Positions 56,756-64,000 of a DNA stretch of 64,000 nucleotides are shown piece by piece. Origin of the DNA: Amphiura filiformis. Taxonomy: Eukaryota; Echinodermata; Ophiuroidea; Amphilepidida; Amphiuridae. The stretch is from positions 76,200,713-76,264,712 of the forward strand of contig NC_092628.1 in NCBI RefSeq assembly GCF_039555335.1, given 5' to 3'. A model generated the notes under the pieces. The model was not told the DNA's origin. It saw nothing but the letters and a program-made list of their open reading frames with translations, and did no database searches. The translations under genes and the position numbers were made by a program. Numbering within the stretch: position 1 is the first letter of the stretch; every line of letters starts with the position of its first letter.

Positions 56756-58330
56756 CGAGGGTCGGTCAGTATGTAATGAAAGTTGACATTTGACCCCTTA
56801 TATTGAATATTTAGATGGATTTTCTTGATGATCACACAAGGAATGTACTATACCTTTGTCTTTCAAATGTTCAAACCAGATATGTATAAATGTGACGTGG
56901 TATATCAAAAGAAGACACTTTTGGGCAGGATCATAAATGGAGAAATAGCAAAAAATCCGACTGCCCGGGGGTGATTTTTTCACAATTTGGGTTTGTTGGC
57001 ACATTCTCCGATAAAGTGTCCAAAAAGCCAAATTTGTGTCGCCCATAGTTTCAAGTCGTATTCAGACTTGTTTCGTCAGAAAGAAATGACTTTTATTAAT
57101 ATAACTAATACTTAGGAGTTGCTTTCTAAAATGTGTGAGGCTAGAGGTTGTAACATGCCTAGAAAGTATAAAACAATAAAGCTGATTATGCATATCCATT
57201 GTTTTCCTCCATGTCGCCAGCCAAGGTGCGATCCGTATAATGTGTCCCTGTTCGCTATACATGCGCGCATAATAATGGATTATATGTACTTTTTTTAGCT
57301 GGTATCATGCCCTAATTATAAAGTATAAAACATCACAACGCAGGTTATTAAATTATTCCAACAGGTCTTTGAGACTATGTCGCCAATATTGTTCACAGAT
57401 ACGTTACCATATTTCTAATGGATAGCAATCTGTCAAAATAACTAGCTATATGAATGTTCTCATATGTGATGGATCAAGCAGGCTCCATAGTTATATTATA
57501 TATGTGGTACATAACACAATGGTTTCAAGTAAAAAAAATCAGGTCTATAATGGCAAAAAATCCTGACGTTACGTTCATGTCGTCACAGATACGTTACCTA
57601 AATTCTACTCCACTCGGAAAAAACGCTGTAATAAATGAAGCCAAATACCATACCAGACTTTAGTACATTGGGTGATGACTGATCAAGTATGAGTATTAAG
57701 TCGGTAAGTTTTTACACTTGCACGATTAAGACAAAAGTGTGAAAGGGCTTCACAGATACGTTACCACTGATACGTTACCACCAATGCGTACAAGTAATAT
57801 TGCTCAAAAATGAAGTATTGTTGAAAAATCACCCATGCATTGTTTTGTGCTCTGAAACTATTAAAGTTTACGATTCTGAATGATTTTCATGAATTCTTCG
57901 TGGTTGGAATTTTGCAATTACCGAGACCAAACTTGAACGCTTTATCGGAGAATGAGCCTATTGCAAATTTGTGATGTTCATAATGTTTAAAATATTGTCT
58001 GATATAGTTTCAGATCGGAATATAACTGGCATCTTGTATTTTTTGAGACATTTTTCAAGGTAATTCCTACTCTCAACATTATATCAATAATATTTTTAAA
58101 GGCCGATATCTCAATTTCCAATTTTATAATACCATAACTTACGAACTCAATATCTCCGCCTAGGAAGGTCCGATTTCATTGGGGAAAACGGCGTTGTGGA
58201 GCAAAATATCTCTATATTTAAGATATGTAAAACACTCAAAATTGATATTCTGCCCAAAAGTGTCACTTTTTGTTATGACACGTCACAAATTATTCCACAT
58301 ACTTGATTACGTAACAGTATTAGCATAAAA
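56756..58330. mobile_element. Possible DNA transposon with imperfect inverted ends
   Basis: ACACTTTTGGGCAG (about 56917) and GCACATTCTCCGATAAAGTG (about 56999) on the left recur as complements on the right, CTGCCCAAAAGTGT (about 58251) and CGCTTTATCGGAGAATGAGC (about 57938). Between them CACAGATACGTTACC occurs three times (about 57394, 57584, 57753), with a partial fourth. No transposase is recognised. Confidence 0.5.
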
Positions 58331-59498
58331 TCAATAGACTAGAGACACTGTCAAATCACGCAAAAAGGCGGGCCTTTTAAATTACAGCGAAGGCACGTGT
58401 TTATAACATTCGAGAACAGCAAAAGTACATGGTGCATATGTCTAGTTTTGGACAAGAGTAAGCACTAGGTCATTGGCAAAATATGAGACTTGCCATTATA
58501 CTTGGGTTGAAATGTGACGTCTTTGAACTTCAACAATTTTAGGACTGCTAGGTAAGCAACATTATTCTGCAAAAATGTCGAAAATGATAAAGCAGTTACA
58601 AATAGCATTAATTATCTCCAAAACGAAACAGAGGAAAATATAACGGCTGGTCTCGTGTGAGAGTTGGTACCCAGCATGCCCAGTACGATGTTATTAACTG
58701 ATGCAAATTGCAAATTATCAAACAACAATCTGCACATGTGTAGATAGGATGATTGATACAACATGCTACAAATGTATGAAAATTGCAAGTAAATAGGGCT
58801 CAAAATATCACAAAATGCTATGTAAATAGAAATTTAATAAGTCATGTGATTTTTTATGGACGATCTCAATCTGAAATAAACAGAAAACTTTTAAATATAA
58901 GTTTCTCATTCAAATGATGATCCCTCTCTTTGTACCACTACTTTTTGTATACATGTACAATAGTAGAATAAGAATTATATTTTAATCATGGTTTTATATA
59001 TTTTTATAGGGAGACTCCCGTTTTAATGTTTGAGGGTTAGTCAACAGAACTGGCCAAAAAGTCAACGTTTGCTATTGTTGGCAATATCAAAATGTATGTA
59101 AGAAAGTAAAGCCTTGTTTTTGTCAAAAATAACACATATTTGACCACACATTATAAATAAATGAAAACCTTTGGAGCTCGACCAAGTTGTGAGCTGGAAG
59201 TTTGTGTTCTAGTACTATTCCAAAAGACAGCACTCTCCATACTTTAATTCCTGAGAAAATATAAAATATACAACAATATCTCATTTCAGCATCTTATTTC
59301 CCTTAATAAATCGACTCATTTTTAGCCAATGACTGTAAACCATTGTTTTTATGCTCATGTTGTACTATACGTAATCAAGTGTGCGATATCATTTTTACAT
59401 GTGTTGTTTGAAAGACACGTGTACAGTGATTATGTGATCATAGAAATGCCTTGAAAATAATCCATATGGGGTCACAAGACAACTTTCATTACATATCG

Positions 59499-59698
59499 NN
59501 NNNNNNNNNNNNNNNNNNNNNNNNNNNNNNNNNNNNNNNNNNNNNNNNNNNNNNNNNNNNNNNNNNNNNNNNNNNNNNNNNNNNNNNNNNNNNNNNNNNN
59601 NNNNNNNNNNNNNNNNNNNNNNNNNNNNNNNNNNNNNNNNNNNNNNNNNNNNNNNNNNNNNNNNNNNNNNNNNNNNNNNNNNNNNNNNNNNNNNNNNN
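59499..59698. other. Assembly gap, 200 N
   Basis: Exactly 200 N, bordered on the right by the palindromic-repeat family, so the array is probably collapsed or unresolved here. Open frames reported across it are meaningless. Confidence 0.99.
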
Positions 59699-59945
59699 AG
59701 CAGTCTTCCGTAGATAGCAATGTTGTAATCTGATATCATCCGTAGATATCACTGTTGTCATCTGCTATCTCTCGTATATATCAATATTGCAATCAGGTGT
59801 CTTCCGTAGATAGCAATGTTGCAGTATACTATCTTCCGTATAGATAGGAATGTTGCATGCAGTACGCTATCTTCCGTAGATAGCACGGCTCTCTTCTGTT
59901 CTGTAATTTGCATTGTAATTTTTCCGTAGATATAAATGTTGTGTG
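59699..59945. repeat. Palindromic-repeat array, second block
   Basis: About seven more units of the same CTATCTTCCGTAGATAG hairpin with AATGTTG-type spacers, at ~30-45 bp intervals. The block probably continues into the N gap. A stray unit lies near 60348. Confidence 0.85.
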
Positions 59946-60029
59946 TAACCAGGTACATGACAATGATGGTGTAATCTCAGAGTTGCTTTTTCGTTGATAG
60001 CACTTTTGTAAAATTACCTTCAGTTGTAT

Positions 60030-60338
60030 GGGAGGACGGGTTACTGTAGGCCGGGACTGTAGGCCTAGTGGTCTTCTCATTCGATTCTCACCACTGGTTC
60101 CAATTCCCCGCGTTGCCACATGTGATTTTGGTTGCCGATCCATGCTTGTCCTCGCACATTTTTGTCGCAGGTTATATGGGTGCTCCGGTTTTCCTCCTGC
60201 ATCTAAAATCGGACCTCTTCCCATATCCCTGTCCCGTCATATTTGGCTGGAATTCCATGAATTGAATAGCCTCTGCTCACTATATTGGGCTTTGCCTGGG
60301 TTATAGGCCGAATGTTGTAAATGCATAAATAAATAAAT
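60030..60338 (+). repeat. SINE-like unit with (AAAT)n tail
   Basis: A GC-richer 300-bp unit (CTCCGGTTTTCCTCCTGCAT, GGCTGGAATTCCATGAATTG, GGGCTTTGCCTGGGTTATAG) ends in ATAAATAAATAAATG. The tail and composition suggest a SINE or LINE 3' end. No clear A/B box pair is seen; open frames on both strands are not supported. Confidence 0.5.
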
Positions 60339-60464
60339 GTTGGTAATCTGCTATCTTCCATAGCATCATCTAATTACTAACTTTCACACTTCAGTGTTTT
60401 ACAATGCTTATTCCAAAGGAGTGATTTTATTTTTCATTTTTACATTTACATAATCAATATAGGT

Positions 60465-60760
60465 CCTAATACTGTTCGTAAAACATCCTATTATGTTCAT
60501 GAAACGTTCGTAAAACGTTCAGAAAACAACTGAATGTTTTTTAAAAGTTCAGAAAAAAATGTGTTAAGGTTTGTACATTTTGTGACGTCTAAAAACGTTT
60601 TATAAACGTCCACAAAAACGAACTTTACACAGCAGAATTATACCCAAATGACAAAACCTTTGGAAAACGCGTGGGAAATGTTTTTAAAGACGAAGACGTA
60701 AAAAACATAATTATATAGAACCTAGCGAAAACGTTCTTGGAACGTTTTGTGTTTGCTGGG
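60465..60760. mobile_element. Remnant of the CAGCAAACACAAAACGTT MITE family
   Basis: Ends GGAACGTTTTGTGTTTGCTGGG (split as GGAACGTTTTGTG / TTTGCTGGG) like the element at 42455-43041. The interior repeats AAACGTTC and ACGTTTTATAAACGT. The left terminus is degraded. Confidence 0.6.
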
Positions 60761-63700
60761 CGAGTTACCATAGTGTAGTCTCCGTGCGTGACAAAACAAG
60801 ATGGTGGGGTTAAAATCCATGCGGCAATTCTGACTCTTTGGATCTAACCTCTTTAGTTGTCACCCAAGACCATTAATTGTCGCGTGCCAACAGTTTGATT
60901 CATTGACAGTAACCGTACTTGGCTCTCTGTTTGCTAGCTTGCCAAGTGTGAGTTTTTACTCAGAGTTTCGCGATCAATGAACTGGTAGATCCCAAAATCA
61001 GAATTGTTCAGTATTAAGTGAGCCCTCATAATTATGCCAAATGTTGCATTCAATAACATACGTATACTTTACTTTTTTCTGCCACTAATTATATAAACCT
61101 TTTTATGACCAGTTATTGAATACTTTACTTGTGATAAACATCTGTACAATTTCGAGTTCAACTGAATGCGTTCATCACGATTAATAACATATTTTTGTCA
61201 AAAATCGACTACGGGCTGGCATATAGATGTCTACAGGGCCTCAAACTCAGTACAAATGACCATATGCTGCAAATATGGGTCTCATTTTCGGGCCCCTTTT
61301 GGATCAATTTTGGTATAAAAATGTATCTGTTTCAAATTTTTTTTTGAAAACAAATACACATTTGACCTAACTGGCGCCCCAATGTTGTGTTAAATTTGGC
61401 CAAACATCTGGACCTTGGGTATAAAAAATGGGTCAATATTTATTGTAAATTTCTTGGATGCACCCGAAGCAAATTTAGGTTCCCTCCTGGCCCTAAGTTT
61501 GGTTACATACCAAATCGATTACCGCAAAACCCCATATTTTCCTATTTGCCAAGTTGACAATGTCTCTGTGTTTGTTGTCACTTGTGGAATTATTTTGATA
61601 CCTTTTGATACATTTATTGTCAAATTTTGATGGGGTTGGCAGTGTCACCCAAAGACCACTTAACTCTTTTCAATAAAGTTGTTTAGAATACTGAGTTTGG
61701 AAACACCAAGTTGAGGTGACTTTCTGCATTGCCTGATTACTCTGGAAGCTTTACTTAGAACCAGGTTATCTTGAACATACTGGAGTGGCTGGAATAAATT
61801 GAATTGAATGTGTACAGTCAGTACAGATAGCGTGGTGGGTGAAAATTATGTTACAGTCACGTTTCGCTTATACAAAATGCACTGTAGTCTGTAACAGTTT
61901 TTACTTCAATTTAATTATTATTTCAAAACAATCTTTCAGAATGAAACATTTTGGTGAAAAATGATTCAGAACGGATAGGGTCAAGATAAAAACAAGAGAA
62001 AATGTCTTCTCAGCCTACTGCCTAGACCAATGTCATGAATTGAGTACCGATTTCCAAATACATTAACTCACATTTGTGGTCAATTTAATTCAGAAATGGG
62101 TTCTCATTCTGGTCACAAAAAGGAAACCAACATGGCTATCCAACTGTATACACATGCCTAGCACTAAGAACAGTGCCTTCACTTGTTCTGTGCCTGTGTA
62201 ATGTGGATGGGATAATAAGTTCTGGACAATTTTATTTGCACTATTAGTCAATCAATTCTAGTCCATTTGGCTTTCTCAAGAGAGTGCTGTCAATACTTTG
62301 TTGGAGTTACTAAGCGCTTGTACCTTGGATTACAGTTAAACCTGCCTTATTTAACACTACACCCACTGGAGCATACACTGCAGTGTCACTCTCGAGTAAG
62401 CGAAATGGACAAAAGTCACTATGGGCACTTCCATTTTGGCCAAGTATTTCACAACCAATTTGTCACCAACTATACATCCGATTTAATTAGTGCCTCTCAC
62501 AATTTTCAAAATGTCTGCCCTTAGGCAAACAAATCAAAGTGCTTATCTTTTGTTTAGGATATCTCTGCCCTAGACCCAAGTCACATACTTAAGGAAAATA
62601 ACCACACACACACTGAAATCTCATTCTGTTAGCTCTCTCCTTCAGTAATAATTTATTTCCATTTACATGTACACATTGCACACTGATAAAGAACTGTACA
62701 TGGTACTACAGTACAGAGCACATATTTTGTCCGGTCTTAATTTTTTTTACAATTTTATCATTTTTTTTTACTTTTCCCCAGTCTTTTTTAAGGTTGGGAC
62801 CATACAATTGTCCACACACAACAAATATACATCAAGTACTAGGCCTCTGTAATAAACTGTTGTCCATTTGTTTAAATGCAGAGTGATGTTGTATTAAGAC
62901 TACGTAATATTACAGTGTAAAACCTGATAAATGCTAGCATATTTCTATATGTACTGCATCACAAAACAAGGAAACTAAATTACTAACCAAATTGGATTTA
63001 TGTCATAACTACTAGTAAACAGGTTTTCTAAACCATACATAGTACAATGACCCTGACAACAACACAGCTTCAAACAAGAGTGATAAGAGTTATAACAGTA
63101 AAAAAATAAAAATAAAAACAAGAAATTATTTCAGACTTTAAACTGTAATATAATCAATCTGCAAGTATACAAATAAACAGTACAGCTCTCGTGTTATTCC
63201 TGTAAGCTGTTTAGTAAAACCACCAATGACATCAAGACATATTAGCTGCATACACAAAAACTACTAGGACATAGACAGCTCAAGAGCTAGCAGTACATTT
63301 CTGATGATGCATTTCAGGTTCTTGATTTTGTTAATACAATTTAAAATTTTAAGGGTTGAAACCACACACATAAGGAGTCACATGAATGATCTATAGCTAC
63401 ATTTCAAACTCATTGTTTAATCCCCATTTGGTTCAATTAAACAGCAGCTAAATTACTAAAAGTATACATGTACACACTGATTATCCCTACATGTTTTAAA
63501 ATACTACTTGTGATATGCTGTTTCCATAAGAAACCAAACATTTTGACTGATATACCTAAATATATCTAATGAATTCTGTAAAACTAGTCATCCCAGTGAT
63601 ATATTCCCATAAAAAATCTTGTCACTAAATCTTTGTAAGGATTTGTCAACGCTGTGCATAAAATGGTCTCCACAATGAGCATGGTCGAGATTTTTGCATG

Positions 63701-64000
63701 AAAGTTTTAAGGGGTTGCAATTGGTATACATAAAACAAAAACTGGTCATAGTAGGATATTGATTGGATTGAAGTGATCAAAAGGGCTTTGCAAATTATCG
63801 TTAATAAATGTTCACAGGCAAACTCCAATGCAGGTTGCCTGTTGCCGAGGTACCAAGTATTTTTCTTGCTGGTACTAAATGTCTACCTAAAGCTTGTGTA
63901 TCTATCCTTCAGCAATGCCTATGTAGTCTTATACCTACTTAAACCATTTTACACCCTGATGTGGCAGTGACGTCAACATGTTGAGGCAACTGTTACCCTC
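60761..64000. other. Right-end region, no gene supported
   Basis: No exon of a recognisable family seen on either strand. The stretch 62600-63700 is A/T- and CA-rich and lacks obvious transposons, which would fit the 3' UTR of a gene beyond the right edge. That is only a guess. Confidence 0.4.

Noticed and set aside
59395..59761. Open frames across the N gap
   Set aside because: They are made only by the absence of stop codons in N; no information.
56393..59945. CRISPR array
   Set aside because: Repeats are imperfect, spacers are related to each other, no cas genes exist and the surrounding genes are eukaryotic with introns.

Overview
This window is animal nuclear DNA: AT-rich, intron-rich, with GT-AG splice sites and crowded with short inverted-repeat transposons, SINE-like sequences, minisatellites and one Penelope-like element. 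The gene families and repeat landscape suggest a marine invertebrate, most likely a deuterostome (echinoderm or hemichordate type). That placement is a low-confidence inference. There is no prokaryotic gene organisation.

Two protein-coding genes can be reconstructed exon by exon. They lie tail to tail. (1) On the + strand, 12 coding exons between 1136 and 28372 join without a frame break into a 513-residue major facilitator protein of the SLC49A4 (DIRC2) family, a lysosomal transporter. (2) On the - strand, from 54071 down to 40680, a myosin essential light chain (MYL6/MYL1 type) of 157 residues is encoded. It has two alternative versions of the exon for the first EF-hand, equal in length and phase.

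Layout: 1-1115, upstream sequence with a tRNA-like relic. 1116-29142, the SLC49A4 gene; its introns hold an 89-bp array seeded by exon 2, paired MITEs, a 1.8-kb foldback element, a SINE, a 163-bp satellite, a higher-order minisatellite and arrays rich in AGGTCA half-sites, and its last exon is followed by a 77-bp array copied from its own coding end. 29143-33227, probable 3' UTR and intergenic DNA with small MITEs. 33228-36101, a MITE interrupted by a self-inverted Penelope-like element, then another MITE. 36102-40679, sequence downstream of both genes. 40680-54345, the light-chain gene, whose introns hold palindromes, a histone-stem-loop-like tandem array and twin inverted MITEs. 54346-64000, intergenic DNA with a pentanucleotide microsatellite, a palindromic-repeat array split by a 200-N gap, a SINE-like unit and MITE remnants.

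The most unusual points are these. The transporter gene carries two independent minisatellites, each seeded by one of its own coding exons; one provides 22 decoy copies of a splice acceptor. The light-chain gene has a candidate mutually exclusive exon pair. Inverted MITE copies flank SLC49A4 exons 4-5, a geometry that could favour a circular RNA. No direct functional link between the two genes is visible.
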